This document shows, one piece after another, positions 16,378-24,603 of a stretch of 33,464 nucleotides of DNA (positions are counted from its first letter, which is position 1; each line of letters begins with the position of its first letter). The DNA is from an uncultured Bacteroidales bacterium (GTDB lineage Bacteria > Bacteroidota > Bacteroidia > Bacteroidales > F082), in contig CAJOEZ010000028.1 of the NCBI GenBank assembly GCA_905233685.1, forward strand, positions 1 through 33,464, in the 5' to 3' direction. The position numbers were made by a program, and so were the translations under genes. The notes beneath the pieces are model-generated. The model saw only the letters and a program-made list of their open reading frames with translations, had not been told where the DNA came from and ran no database searches.

Positions 16378-17769
16378 ATGAAAAGATTTTCATTCTTAAT
16401 GGTGGCCTTGTTCGCATTTGGAGCAATGGCCTTTGCACAGACTGAGGAGACGGACGCTGTCGACCAGTATGGCAACAAAGTGAATGTCAAGAAGCTCGAG
16501 GCTTCGAGCCGCGATGGCATCTTGGTATTCGAATCAAAGGACAAAGACTATAAATTCTGGTTTGACTCAAGAGTTCAAGTCGATTTTGGTGCCTATTTTG
16601 GAGAGCAGCCTTGGGCTGATCCCATTGGTAACGGTGCCAGCATTCGCCGTGCCCGTTTCGCCGTCAAGGCACAAATCACCAAAGACTGGTATGGCGAGGT
16701 CGACATGGAGTTCGCCAACGGCTCCTTCGAGCTGAAAGACGCTCTCGTGCGCTACAACGGCCTGAAGAACTTCCAGTTCAGCGTCGGTAGCATGAAGCCC
16801 GACTTCTCCATCTCGCGCAACACCTCCTCGCGTTACCTCGAGTTCATGGAGCGCCCGATGGTGGTCAACGCTTTTGCTCCCAGCCGTCACCTCGGTATCT
16901 TCGCCAAATACTCCAACAAGTACATCTTCGCTAGCGGTAGCATCCTGTTCCAGGAAATCGAAGGCCAGGAGACCCGCGACTATGTGGAGGCCAACAACAA
17001 GGACTACGGCATGGACGAAGGCCTGTCATACGTGGGCAAAATCGTGGTGCGCCCCCTCAACGAGGACGACTACGGTATCCACATTGGCGGCGCCATCATG
17101 TATGATGCCCCCAAGACCTCTGATGAGATGGGCGTCTATCAAGCTACCCGCTTTAGCTGCCGCAACTCCACCAACATCAACCGCAAGAAGTACCTCGACA
17201 CAGACGACATCAAGTGGACCGACCACAACCTGATTGTCACGGCTGAACTCGCCGGACACGTTGGTGGTCTCCGCCTCGAAAGTGCCTGGATTTCTGACTG
17301 GACCTATATGATGAAGGAATACGAACTTGCCAGACCCTATCACTTCCAAGGCTGGTATGTGGAAGGCAGTTATCTCCTCTTAGGCGGCAAACAGAGCTAC
17401 GACTCCGACGGCGCCAAGTTCAACCGCGTGCGCACTGGCCGCAGCTGGGGCGACATCGAACTTGCTCTGAAGTACGAGTTCATCGACTTGAACGACTATG
17501 AAGGCCGCGCGGTCGAAGACGCCATCTTTGGCGGTTCCGCCGAGCTCTATGGCGCTGGTCTCAACTTCTATTTCGGCAAGAACATCAAGATGGCCTTGAA
17601 CTACCAGTATGTCAACAACGACCGTTACGCCAACGGCAAGGGCAAACTCAATGTGGGCCTCGATGCCGAGGGCAACCCAACCAAGGACTTTACGAAGGTT
17701 GTGATGGCTCCTGGTACTGCTGGTGTCAACTACCACATGCTGCTGGCCCGTTTCCAAGTCGCCTTCTAA
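16378..17769 (+). CDS. OprO/OprP-type (Porin_O_P) outer-membrane porin
   Basis: The protein has 463 residues with a signal peptide (MKRFSFLMVALFAFGAMAFAQ). The mature part has alternating beta-strand patterns (YKFWFDSRVQVDFGAYF; SIRRARFAVKAQITKDWYGEVDMEF; LKNFQFSVGSMKPDFSISRNTSSRYLEFMERP) that match the phosphate-selective porin family. It ends in Phe (LARFQVAF), as outer-membrane barrels do. In Pseudomonas OprO/OprP take up polyphosphate and phosphate; in Bacteroidota the family is broad and specificity is rarely known. It is followed by an LTD lipoprotein 34 bp downstream, probably in one transcript up to the terminator at 19137. Confidence 0.9.
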   Translation: MKRFSFLMVALFAFGAMAFAQTEETDAVDQYGNKVNVKKLEASSRDGILVFESKDKDYKFWFDSRVQVDFGAYFGEQPWADPIGNGASIRRARFAVKAQITKDWYGEVDMEFANGSFELKDALVRYNGLKNFQFSVGSMKPDFSISRNTSSRYLEFMERPMVVNAFAPSRHLGIFAKYSNKYIFASGSILFQEIEGQETRDYVEANNKDYGMDEGLSYVGKIVVRPLNEDDYGIHIGGAIMYDAPKTSDEMGVYQATRFSCRNSTNINRKKYLDTDDIKWTDHNLIVTAELAGHVGGLRLESAWISDWTYMMKEYELARPYHFQGWYVEGSYLLLGGKQSYDSDGAKFNRVRTGRSWGDIELALKYEFIDLNDYEGRAVEDAIFGGSAELYGAGLNFYFGKNIKMALNYQYVNNDRYANGKGKLNVGLDAEGNPTKDFTKVVMAPGTAGVNYHMLLARFQVAF

Positions 17770-17803
17770 ACTAACATAATGTTTAACCTAAAATGAAATT
17801 GAC

Positions 17804-19129
17804 ATGAAAAAGATATTATTTGCGGCATTAGCCCTGATTGTTGCGATGGCTTCATGCGTTAAGGATCCCATGTATCCAGGCGTCACCATCTCTAATGTTA
17901 AATACACCCCCACGGCTGTCCAAGCTAACGAAAGCGTTACTGTGACCGCTGAAATCACCAGCTTCAATGAATGCACTGCCTCATTGTTCTATTCAATTAA
18001 CGAGGAAAGATCCATCGAGGTGCCCATGATCGAAGGAACCGACAACTTATTCAAGGCTGTCATTCCTGGCCAACCCAATGACACCAGGGTTGCCTTCTTC
18101 ATTGTCGCCACGGGAGAACTCGAAGCCTCTTCCCCCACTATGGAATATGTGGTTGGTGCTGTCGCCGTCGACTACACCGTGCTTCGCCTCAACGAGCTGA
18201 ACGGCAACGACAAGTTCATCGAAATCTACAACACCGGTGTTGACCCCATCAACCTGAACGGCGTTTACATCGAGAAGGACGGCACCCAGAACTGGGTTGG
18301 CGACAATACCGTGAGCATCGCCGCTGGCGGATATCTGCTGCTCTATAGCGAAGATGTCGCGGCTGACCATCCGGACTATCCCGCCAACCTGCTTTTCCAT
18401 AGCGGTCTTTCCGCTAAGAAGAACGTCCGCATCCAGTTCTTCTCGCCTGCTGGCGTCTCCATCGACGACTTCAACCTGACCAACATCGACTTGAACGGTG
18501 CTGCTTACGGCTACTCGGGCAACCAGGCTCCGGCTTCCTACAGCCGCAACGCTGATGGCAAATGGTATTATGCCGATGCCACTCCGAATGCAGTCAATGT
18601 TGACGGTGCCAATCTCGTCCTCGGCCTCGAAGGCGGTGACGTCCCTCCCACTCCAGAAGTGCCCGACTACACCAACCTCGTCCTCAACGAGTTGAACGGC
18701 ACCGACAAGTTCATCGAGTTCTACAACAAGGGCAACCTCGACCTTCCCATGGAAGGCATGTACATCATGAAGGACGACTACGTCGCTGGTGCCACCTGGA
18801 CGGCTGATGCCAGCATCGTGATTCCTGCTCATGGCTATGTGCTGCTCTATAGCGGTGATGTTCAGGCCGACCATCCGGAATGGGCCGAGAACTTGTTCTT
18901 CAACAGCGGCCTTTCATCGAAGAAAACCGTCCGTATCACGCTCTTCATGCCTGATGGCACAGTGAGAGACGAGTTCACGAGAGGCACTACAGGCGAATGG
19001 GGCCAAACCATCTCCGATGTGAAGCCTCAATCCTACGCCCGCACGCCCGACGGCGGCGACTGGAAGTTGACCGACGCCACACCTGGCGCAGCCAACCCCG
19101 CCACCGGTGACGACATTCCGCAGGAATAA
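17804..19129 (+). CDS. Lipoprotein with two lamin-tail (LTD) domains
   Basis: The protein has 441 residues. The signal ends in a lipobox at Cys18 (AMASCVKDP). A beta-sandwich of about 100 residues comes first (VTISNVKYTPTAVQANESVTVTAEI). Two LTD domains follow, from about 125 (VLRLNELNGNDKFIEIYN) and about 288 (NLVLNELNGTDKFIEFYN). Each has the L-N-E-L ... D-K-F-I-E-x-Y-N start, a GGYLLLYS or HGYVLLYS strand and a closing SYSRNADGKWYYADATPNA or SYARTPDGGDWKLTDATPGA segment. The second is evidently a copy of the first, with similarity visible in the DNA too. LTD proteins in bacteria are exported and may bind other macromolecules. The neighbouring porin suggests an outer-membrane complex, which is inference. 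Confidence 0.87.
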   Translation: MKKILFAALALIVAMASCVKDPMYPGVTISNVKYTPTAVQANESVTVTAEITSFNECTASLFYSINEERSIEVPMIEGTDNLFKAVIPGQPNDTRVAFFIVATGELEASSPTMEYVVGAVAVDYTVLRLNELNGNDKFIEIYNTGVDPINLNGVYIEKDGTQNWVGDNTVSIAAGGYLLLYSEDVAADHPDYPANLLFHSGLSAKKNVRIQFFSPAGVSIDDFNLTNIDLNGAAYGYSGNQAPASYSRNADGKWYYADATPNAVNVDGANLVLGLEGGDVPPTPEVPDYTNLVLNELNGTDKFIEFYNKGNLDLPMEGMYIMKDDYVAGATWTADASIVIPAHGYVLLYSGDVQADHPEWAENLFFNSGLSSKKTVRITLFMPDGTVRDEFTRGTTGEWGQTISDVKPQSYARTPDGGDWKLTDATPGAANPATGDDIPQE

Positions 19130-19136
19130 AATATGT

Positions 19137-19166
19137 AAGGGCGGACCCATGTGTCCGCCCTTTTTT
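19137..19166 (+). terminator. Rho-independent terminator after the LTD lipoprotein
   Basis: A 10-bp perfect stem (aagggcggac, gtccgccctt) with a 6-nt loop runs into a T tract, directly after the stop at 19129. It separates the porin/LTD unit from the CYTH-like genes. Confidence 0.92.
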
Positions 19167-19198
19167 AACAACCCCAAATTATAATTAGCGAAAAAACG

Positions 19199-19843
19199 AT
19201 GGCAAAAGAAGAAATGAAAATCGGCGAAGTGTCAAAGCCGAGATTTGAGTTCCGCTCCTTCGGACAGTGCTTCTGCGAGGCCCACAAACGCATGGCCCGC
19301 CTGTCGGCACCCGTTCCGGAAAAGGTTTGGGAGCGCCTCAGCGACGAGATTTACATCATCTCCCGCAAGAACGACATCAACAACACCAAGATACGCGATG
19401 GCAAGATGGACATCAAGACATACGTCCAAACCGTCGACGGCCTTGAGCAGTGGAATCCCCTCATGAAGGGCGAGTTCCCCATCAGCCGCGAAGTGCTGGA
19501 AAAGGAAGTGTTCCCCGCTTTCATGGTCGAGATGCCCAAGCTGACGAAGGACACCTACACCTACGACGAGTTCATCGCCATGGTGAAGGCCAACCCCGAC
19601 CTGGCCGCCGTCCGCGTCCACAAACGCCGTTTCGGCTACATGGTCAACGACACCATCTGCGAGTTCGGCGAAGTGCTGATTAACGGCGCCAAGATCGTCA
19701 CCATTAATTCCGAGTCGACCGAGATTGAGGACATCAAGAAGACCATCAAGGACTGCGGTCTTGAAGGTGTCGAAAATATCAACTATTTACAGGCTATCAA
19801 GCGCGTCATCGGCATGTCCGACAAACCGCTCGCAAACGAATAA
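19199..19843 (+). CDS. Divergent CYTH/TTM-like protein (uncharacterised)
   Basis: The protein has 214 residues, is cytoplasmic, with no signal or membrane segment. Its layout recalls a triphosphate tunnel metalloenzyme: a charged first strand (FEFRSFGQCF), a run of basic strands (EIYIISRKNDINNTKIRDGK, then MDIKTYVQ), an acidic and aromatic stretch (GLEQWNPLMKGEFPI), then VRVHKRRFGYMVNDTICEFGEVLI and a closing strand (TINSESTEI). It lacks the normal ExExK start of CYTH proteins. A classical CYTH gene follows only 6 bp later, which supports a related role. The assignment is by pattern only; it may be a distinct uncharacterised family. A structure prediction would settle it. Confidence 0.6.
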   Translation: MAKEEMKIGEVSKPRFEFRSFGQCFCEAHKRMARLSAPVPEKVWERLSDEIYIISRKNDINNTKIRDGKMDIKTYVQTVDGLEQWNPLMKGEFPISREVLEKEVFPAFMVEMPKLTKDTYTYDEFIAMVKANPDLAAVRVHKRRFGYMVNDTICEFGEVLINGAKIVTINSESTEIEDIKKTIKDCGLEGVENINYLQAIKRVIGMSDKPLANE

Positions 19844-19849
19844 TGTACT

Positions 19850-20326
19850 ATGGCACAGGAAATTGAAAAAAAATTCTTGGTGAAGGGCGACTTCAAGGCT
19901 GAAGCCTTCAAGGCCACGCGCATCACCCAAGGCTACCTCTCCAGCGTGCCTGAGCGCACCGTTCGCGTGAGAGTGAAAGGCGACAAGGGATTCATCACCA
20001 TCAAGGGCATCGGCAACGCCTCTGGCGCGGCCCGCTTTGAGTGGGAAAAGGAAATTCCCGTCGAGGAAGTGCAACAACTCCTCGAAATCTGCGAACCCGG
20101 CGTGATCGACAAGACCCGCTATCTTGTGAAAAACACCGACGGGAAACACACTTGGGAAGTGGATGAATTCTACGGCGACAACGACGGCCTGACCGTCGCC
20201 GAAGTGGAGCTCGCCGACGAGAACGAGCCCTTCGACAAGCCCGCTTGGCTCGGCAAAGAGGTCACCGGCGACCCCAAGTACTTCAACTCCATGTTGATGA
20301 AGAACCCATACAAGAATTGGAAATAA
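19850..20326 (+). CDS. CYTH-domain protein (probable inorganic triphosphatase type)
   Basis: The protein has 158 residues, the usual size of single-domain bacterial CYTH enzymes. The signature ExExK is complete (EIEKKFLV; Glu4, Glu6, Lys8). Tunnel-lining basic residues follow in RTVRVRVKGDKGFITIKG, then FEWEKEIP, KTRYLV and an acidic strand EVDEFYGDNDGLTVAEVEL. Members of this group cleave inorganic triphosphate or related compounds with Mg or Mn; the exact substrate cannot be read here, and adenylate cyclase or thiamine-triphosphatase activity occurs elsewhere in the superfamily. Spacing of 6 bp to the upstream TTM-like gene indicates co-translation. The transporter gene follows after 159 bp holding an inverted-repeat element. 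Confidence 0.92.
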   Translation: MAQEIEKKFLVKGDFKAEAFKATRITQGYLSSVPERTVRVRVKGDKGFITIKGIGNASGAARFEWEKEIPVEEVQQLLEICEPGVIDKTRYLVKNTDGKHTWEVDEFYGDNDGLTVAEVELADENEPFDKPAWLGKEVTGDPKYFNSMLMKNPYKNWK

Positions 20327-20357
20327 CTAAAAAGAGACCAGGACACACGACCTTTAG

Positions 20358-20459
20358 CCTTTACCGTCATGGCGGAGGAACATCCGCCATCTCCCAAGCA
20401 CGGAGACAAAACCCTTGCGTTGGGGAGATTGCGGGTCAAGCCCGCAATGACGGTTAAGG
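20358..20459. repeat. Cloverleaf-like inverted-repeat element between the CYTH and transporter genes
   Basis: The outer arms (20358-20370 and 20447-20459) pair in 12 of 13 positions. Inside are a hairpin with a 7-bp stem (20370-20376 with 20383-20389), a middle stem (atctccc 20389-20395 with gggagat 20423-20429) and a second hairpin with an 8-bp stem (20428-20435 with 20441-20448). Folded, this gives an outer stem with three branches. It fills most of the gap between two genes and looks like a dispersed palindromic intergenic repeat of the REP/MITE kind. Confidence 0.75.
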
Positions 20460-20485
20460 TGCGGTCTCACATTAAAAACATTATT

Positions 20486-22072
20486 ATGGCCACATTCGAC
20501 CCTTTGGATATGAATAATTATAAGGTGGAAAAGCTGCCCAAGATGCAGAAATCCTCCTTCGAGAAGTGGATGGCCCGTCTCGGCGGTCCCATCGCCATCA
20601 TCGCCTTTGTCCTGCTCTATTGGTTCATCCCAATCGGGTTCATCGACAACCTCGATCCCGATATGCTGACGGCCAAGGCCTTGAAACGCTGCAACGAAAT
20701 CGGCCTGGATGCCTTCCTGCGCTCCAATTATGCCATGTTCGCCATCTTCGTTGCAGGCCTCATCCTTTGGATGACGGAGGCCATCCCCAACTACCTGACC
20801 TCCCTGCTCATCATCCTCGGCACGGTGATTTGCAACGTCACCACGCAGAAAGAGGCGCTGGCGCAACTCGGTCATCCGGTCATGTGGCTCAATATCCTTT
20901 CCTTCGTTTTGGCCAGTATGCTGGTCAAGACCCAATTCGCCAAGCGTTTGGCATTAGCTTTCGTCATCAAGTTCGGCAAGAGCGCCAAGGGCGTGCTTTG
21001 GAGTTTCTTGCTTATCAACTTGGTGCTATCGGCCTTCATCTCCGCCACGACGGTGAAAGCCACCATCATGCTGCCCATTTTCATGACGGTCTGCGCCATT
21101 TACGGCGCCTCGGGCGACAACCGCAACAACTTCGGGCGCAACCTCGTCATCCAGAACCTATTCCAGGTGAACATCGGTGCCAACGCCTTCTACACGGGTA
21201 GCGGCGCCCACTTGCTCGCCATATCTTTGATTGCCGGTTTCGCGGGCAGCTGCGACTTCGGCTATTCCGACTGGCTCGTGGCCGTGGGTCCCATGAGCGT
21301 CATCACCCTTGTGGTGGGCCTTCTGGCGGGCATGTACATCTTCTTCCCGATGAAGAAAGAAGAGCAAAAACCTCAAATCGAAGGCGGACTGGAGCGTTTG
21401 CAGAAAGAACTCGACGCCATGGGCAAGATGAAAGCAGAAGAGTATAAAGCCGTGGGTATCTTCGTGCTAGTGCTCTTCCTGTGGGTCACCAAAGGCACCT
21501 TCCACAACATCGACGAGACCATCGTGGCCTTGCTCGGCGCCATACTGGCTTTGCTGCCTGGCATCGGCGTGGTGAAATGGAATGACGTCGACATCCCCTG
21601 GCACCTCATGTTGTTCTCGGCGGGCGCCTATACCCTCGGCTCCGGCCTCAACGCCACCGACCTGCCTAACACCATGGTCAACGCAGGCTTCGACAGCCTA
21701 GGAATCACCGAAAACACGCCATTCTGGGTGCTGTACGTCATCCTGACCTTCTTGATGATGTATTCCGGCCTTGTGTTCCAAAGCAAGACCATCCGCACCA
21801 TGGTGTTCGTGCCCATCGCCCTCGGTGTGGAGGCTCGTTTCGGCTTCCCGCTGATGAGCCTCTCCCTGCCCGTGGCCATGCTCATCGAGCACTGCTATGT
21901 GTTGCCGTTCAACAGCAAACCGGCGGCCTTGCTCTACAACACCAACATGTACAGCATGACCGATGCCTTCAAGTTCGGCATCACTATGATGACCTTCTCC
22001 TGGATCCTTATCCTGCTTTGGGGCGAGACGGTTCTGAAATGGCTTGGCATCACCCCAGGACTGTTCTTCTAA
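20486..22072 (+). CDS. SLC13/DASS family anion transporter
   Basis: The ATG at 20486 gives 528 residues; the in-frame ATG at 20369 would translate the inverted-repeat element and is rejected. The protein is polytopic, with about 11-12 membrane segments. DASS-type features include MTEAIPNYLTSLLIILGTV, the helix-hairpin segment LSAFISATTVKATIMLPIFM (SNT-like position), a central charged loop (about 300-330) and a second half containing SAGAYTLGSGLNATDLPNTMV and a C-terminal MLIEHCYVLPFNSKPAALLY. Family members move dicarboxylates, citrate, sulfate or phosphate, usually with sodium. The substrate is not evident. Gene order with two TTM-type proteins is unusual. It is followed 12 bp later by the unknown 489-residue protein. 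Confidence 0.88.
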   Translation: MATFDPLDMNNYKVEKLPKMQKSSFEKWMARLGGPIAIIAFVLLYWFIPIGFIDNLDPDMLTAKALKRCNEIGLDAFLRSNYAMFAIFVAGLILWMTEAIPNYLTSLLIILGTVICNVTTQKEALAQLGHPVMWLNILSFVLASMLVKTQFAKRLALAFVIKFGKSAKGVLWSFLLINLVLSAFISATTVKATIMLPIFMTVCAIYGASGDNRNNFGRNLVIQNLFQVNIGANAFYTGSGAHLLAISLIAGFAGSCDFGYSDWLVAVGPMSVITLVVGLLAGMYIFFPMKKEEQKPQIEGGLERLQKELDAMGKMKAEEYKAVGIFVLVLFLWVTKGTFHNIDETIVALLGAILALLPGIGVVKWNDVDIPWHLMLFSAGAYTLGSGLNATDLPNTMVNAGFDSLGITENTPFWVLYVILTFLMMYSGLVFQSKTIRTMVFVPIALGVEARFGFPLMSLSLPVAMLIEHCYVLPFNSKPAALLYNTNMYSMTDAFKFGITMMTFSWILILLWGETVLKWLGITPGLFF

Positions 22073-22084
22073 CTTTTGCAAGCC

Positions 22085-23554
22085 ATGATCGAAATCCAGA
22101 CAAAAATACACGACAGGTTCTCCATCGAATTCAAGGTGGGCTTCAGCGGCACCGAAAGTGTCAAAGTTGACCATTTTGACGTCAACTCCTGGATTTTTAT
22201 TCCCAATGGGCTGGATATCAACAAAAACACTTACAGCAACAATCGGTTTTACACCGACATGAAGTCGAACGTGCGCTTGCTCACTCCAGCCTTCACGCTG
22301 AAGCAAATGGTGGAAGGTGAAGAGCCTCCCATTCTTCATGTAAAGAAAGCTTTGAAAGCCTATTTACAAGACCCCACACAAGAGCTTCTCGACGAGTTTG
22401 AATTCCAACTAAAGCTATTCGCTTCCATTTTCAAAAGCTCCATCCGCGACGAGTCGGCCAAGATTATGGCTCATGCCAACGATTGTCTTACATACGAGCG
22501 TTGCATGCTGTATGCCGATGATGTGTGCCGCGTGTTGTTTGAGTTCCGCAGTCTGCGCGACGAAATCGACCCGAAGCACGAAGAGGCTTTAACCAAATTC
22601 GGGTTCGCCGACGAGTTCATCAGCCATCAGGCCGACATCCGCACGATGAAGGTAATCCAAGCTATCGACCACTCAGAGCAATCGGAGATGAAAGATGCCT
22701 TCAAGGCATTAGCCAACTTGGTCAACGACGAAAAAAACTACAAGAGCGATCGGGGCTACAGCCACACTGTCATCGGCGACGAGACCAACAACCGCCGCCT
22801 GCTCTATCGCCATAGCCTGCTCAAAAAATACATCGAGAGCGCTTTGTATTTGAAGGCTAACACCACTCAGGACGGTCAAGCGGTAAAACAAATTTCGTTT
22901 AGCCTCGCCGCAGGTCTCGCCATGATGGTTTACCTGCTTATTACCATGCCCTTCCAGAAATATTTGGGCAACTATCCCAGCCTGATTTTCTTCATCCTCG
23001 TCCTCTTCTACATCCTCAAGGACCGCATCAAGGAACTGACCCGCTGGCTGTTTGCCTACCAGCTGAAAGATAAATACTACGACAACAAGACCGTGGTCAA
23101 CATCAAAGACCGGAAAGTGGGTTGGATCAAGGAGGGTATGGACTTCATTACTGAAGACAAAGTGCCCGAGGAGGTGCTGAAACTGCGTGAACGCAACAAG
23201 CTCGAGGCCGACAATAAGTTGCTTGACGAAAAAATCATCCTGTACAGAAAGCGCGTGGAAATCGACAATGCCGTGTTGAGAAACCAATACAACTACGATT
23301 TCAAGGGCATCAACGACATCATCCGCTATCACATCAACTACCTGACCAAAAAGATGGACAACCCCGAGTCGGTCATCACCTGTTTGGATGAACAAGGGCG
23401 TGTGCAGGCCGTCAAGGCGGAACGTGTCTACATCCTGCATTTCGTGATGCAGTTCAAATGGGAAGACCAAGTGGAGTACAAGGTTTTCCACGTGATGGTC
23501 AACCGAAACGGCATTGTCAGCATCTCCTCAAACAAGGAGTCAAAACCGAACTGA
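22085..23554 (+). CDS. Unknown protein with two central membrane segments and a charged C-terminus
   Basis: The ATG at 22085 gives 489 residues; a TTG three codons earlier is possible but less likely. I do not recognise the family. The N-terminal part (about 1-80) is beta-rich (FSIEFKVGFSGTESVKVDHF; NSWIFIPNGLDI). A helical part follows, then two membrane segments at about 270-290 and 297-315 (SLAAGLAMMVYLLITMPF and SLIFFILVLFYIL). After these come a basic juxtamembrane stretch, a probable coiled coil (EEVLKLRERNKLEADNKLL) and a C-terminal domain with YILHFVMQFKWEDQVEYKVFHVMV. Both ends are probably cytoplasmic. It lies 12 bp after the DASS transporter and closes the four-gene set. A regulatory or partner role to the transporter is only a guess. 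Confidence 0.85.
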   Translation: MIEIQTKIHDRFSIEFKVGFSGTESVKVDHFDVNSWIFIPNGLDINKNTYSNNRFYTDMKSNVRLLTPAFTLKQMVEGEEPPILHVKKALKAYLQDPTQELLDEFEFQLKLFASIFKSSIRDESAKIMAHANDCLTYERCMLYADDVCRVLFEFRSLRDEIDPKHEEALTKFGFADEFISHQADIRTMKVIQAIDHSEQSEMKDAFKALANLVNDEKNYKSDRGYSHTVIGDETNNRRLLYRHSLLKKYIESALYLKANTTQDGQAVKQISFSLAAGLAMMVYLLITMPFQKYLGNYPSLIFFILVLFYILKDRIKELTRWLFAYQLKDKYYDNKTVVNIKDRKVGWIKEGMDFITEDKVPEEVLKLRERNKLEADNKLLDEKIILYRKRVEIDNAVLRNQYNYDFKGINDIIRYHINYLTKKMDNPESVITCLDEQGRVQAVKAERVYILHFVMQFKWEDQVEYKVFHVMVNRNGIVSISSNKESKPN

Positions 23555-23568
23555 ATCCCGACTCGTTT

Positions 23569-24465
23569 TCAGCGTTGCATCGGCTCGAAGCCCTTGCCGT
23601 AGGCACCCATCACGGTGTTCATCGTCATGAAGGCTTTGGGGTCTTCGTCTTTCACAATCCTTAGAATCATCTGCGACTCGCGCTTGTGTGCCACCACCAT
23701 GAGGATGGGGCCTTCGCGCTTGGTGTACCAGCCCGTGCCGTTAATCACCGTCACGCCACGCTGCATTTCCGTAGCGATGCGGTCAGCTACCTTCTCGGGT
23801 TCGGAGGTAAAAATGAAGGCCTGCACGGTTTGCTTGTTGCCCGTCAGCACCAAGTCGATGCAGTAGCTGCACACGCCGAGGACGACGAAGCTGTATATGA
23901 AATCGCTGATGGTGTTGCCCACAAGAAAACCACACGAGATGATGATGATGTCGCAAATGAGAATGACGCGCCCCTGCGAGATGTTGAACCATTTGTTGAA
24001 CATCATCGCGATGATGTCGGTGCCGCCCGTGCTACCCCCTTGCGTGAAGGCCACGCCGATGCTCAAGCCTGCCAAGCCACCACCGAGGATGGCTGCGAGG
24101 AAATGGTCGCTGACGAAAGGCTGCATCGTGCCCGCCATCATCGGGTCGGTGATGAAATGCTGCAGCAGCGACATAAACACCGAAGCCATGACGATGGAAT
24201 AGGCCGTCTTGATGCCGAAGCCCACGCCGATGACCTTCAGCGCGATGGCCAAGAGGACAGCGTTGATGACGAACACGGAGATACCTGTCGAGACAGCTCC
24301 GTTGGTGGCCCAATAGATGAGCGTCGCGATGCCGCTCACGCCACCGCCCATGAGGTGATTAGGGATAAGGAAGGCCGTCCAACCCAGGCACATGGTGAAC
24401 AGCGCAAGCGTGATAACGATGTAACGCTTGACTTCGTCTAATACTTGTTTTTTGGAGGTTTTCAT
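23569..24465 (-). CDS. YitT family membrane protein (DUF161 + DUF2179)
   Basis: The protein has 298 residues. Five or six membrane segments fill the first 200 residues, with the family features GWTAFLIPNHLMGGGVSGIATLIY and GVAFTQGGSTGGTDIIAMM. The C-terminal DUF2179 domain (about 215-290) contains AFIFTSEPEKVADRIATEMQRGVTVINGTGWY. This two-domain layout is standard for YitT proteins, which are widespread in Bacteroidota and Firmicutes; their transport substrate is not established. The stop lies 14 bp from the stop of the convergent 22085 gene with no clear terminator between. A good promoter lies upstream at 24486-24515. The start ATG at 24465 fits both. Confidence 0.92.
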   Translation of the reverse strand: MKTSKKQVLDEVKRYIVITLALFTMCLGWTAFLIPNHLMGGGVSGIATLIYWATNGAVSTGISVFVINAVLLAIALKVIGVGFGIKTAYSIVMASVFMSLLQHFITDPMMAGTMQPFVSDHFLAAILGGGLAGLSIGVAFTQGGSTGGTDIIAMMFNKWFNISQGRVILICDIIIISCGFLVGNTISDFIYSFVVLGVCSYCIDLVLTGNKQTVQAFIFTSEPEKVADRIATEMQRGVTVINGTGWYTKREGPILMVVAHKRESQMILRIVKDEDPKAFMTMNTVMGAYGKGFEPMQR

Positions 24466-24485
24466 ACTGTTCGGATTTTATGAGG

Positions 24486-24515
24486 CAAAAATAAGAAATT
24501 TTGTTAAATTGCAAA
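24486..24515 (-). promoter_or_regulatory. Promoter of the YitT gene
   Basis: On the minus strand TATTTTTG (24493-24486) is preceded by TTTG (24515-24512) with an 18-bp spacer, 20 bp upstream of the ATG at 24465. It fits the Bacteroidota consensus. Confidence 0.6.
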
Positions 24516-24573
24516 TAATAAGGTAAAAAGCTCGAAAACTATGACACTGCTGTGGCATAAGCCGATTTTTTCC

Positions 24574-24581
24574 TATCTTTG
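24574..24581 (+). promoter_or_regulatory. Candidate -7 box of the exported MBL-fold gene
   Basis: TATCTTTG fits TAnnTTTG and lies 22 bp before the ATG at 24604. A weak TGTG at 24551-24554 gives a 19-bp spacer. It argues for the start at 24604 rather than 24541. Confidence 0.5.
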
Positions 24582-24603
24582 CCTCCTCAAACAAACCGTT
24601 CCT

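Noticed and set aside
20369..20485. N-terminal extension of the SLC13 transporter from an ATG at 20369
   Set aside because: The extension translates the inverted-repeat element; the ATG at 20486 begins a sensible protein and lies right after the element.
23686..24441. Long plus-strand open frame (251 codons) opposite YitT, and similar long frames opposite other genes (for example 1834-2349, 18047-18874 and 22709-23491 on the minus strand)
   Set aside because: They lie opposite well-supported genes, have low-complexity His/Asp/Val-rich translations with no domain or start signal, and are explained by codon bias of the real gene.
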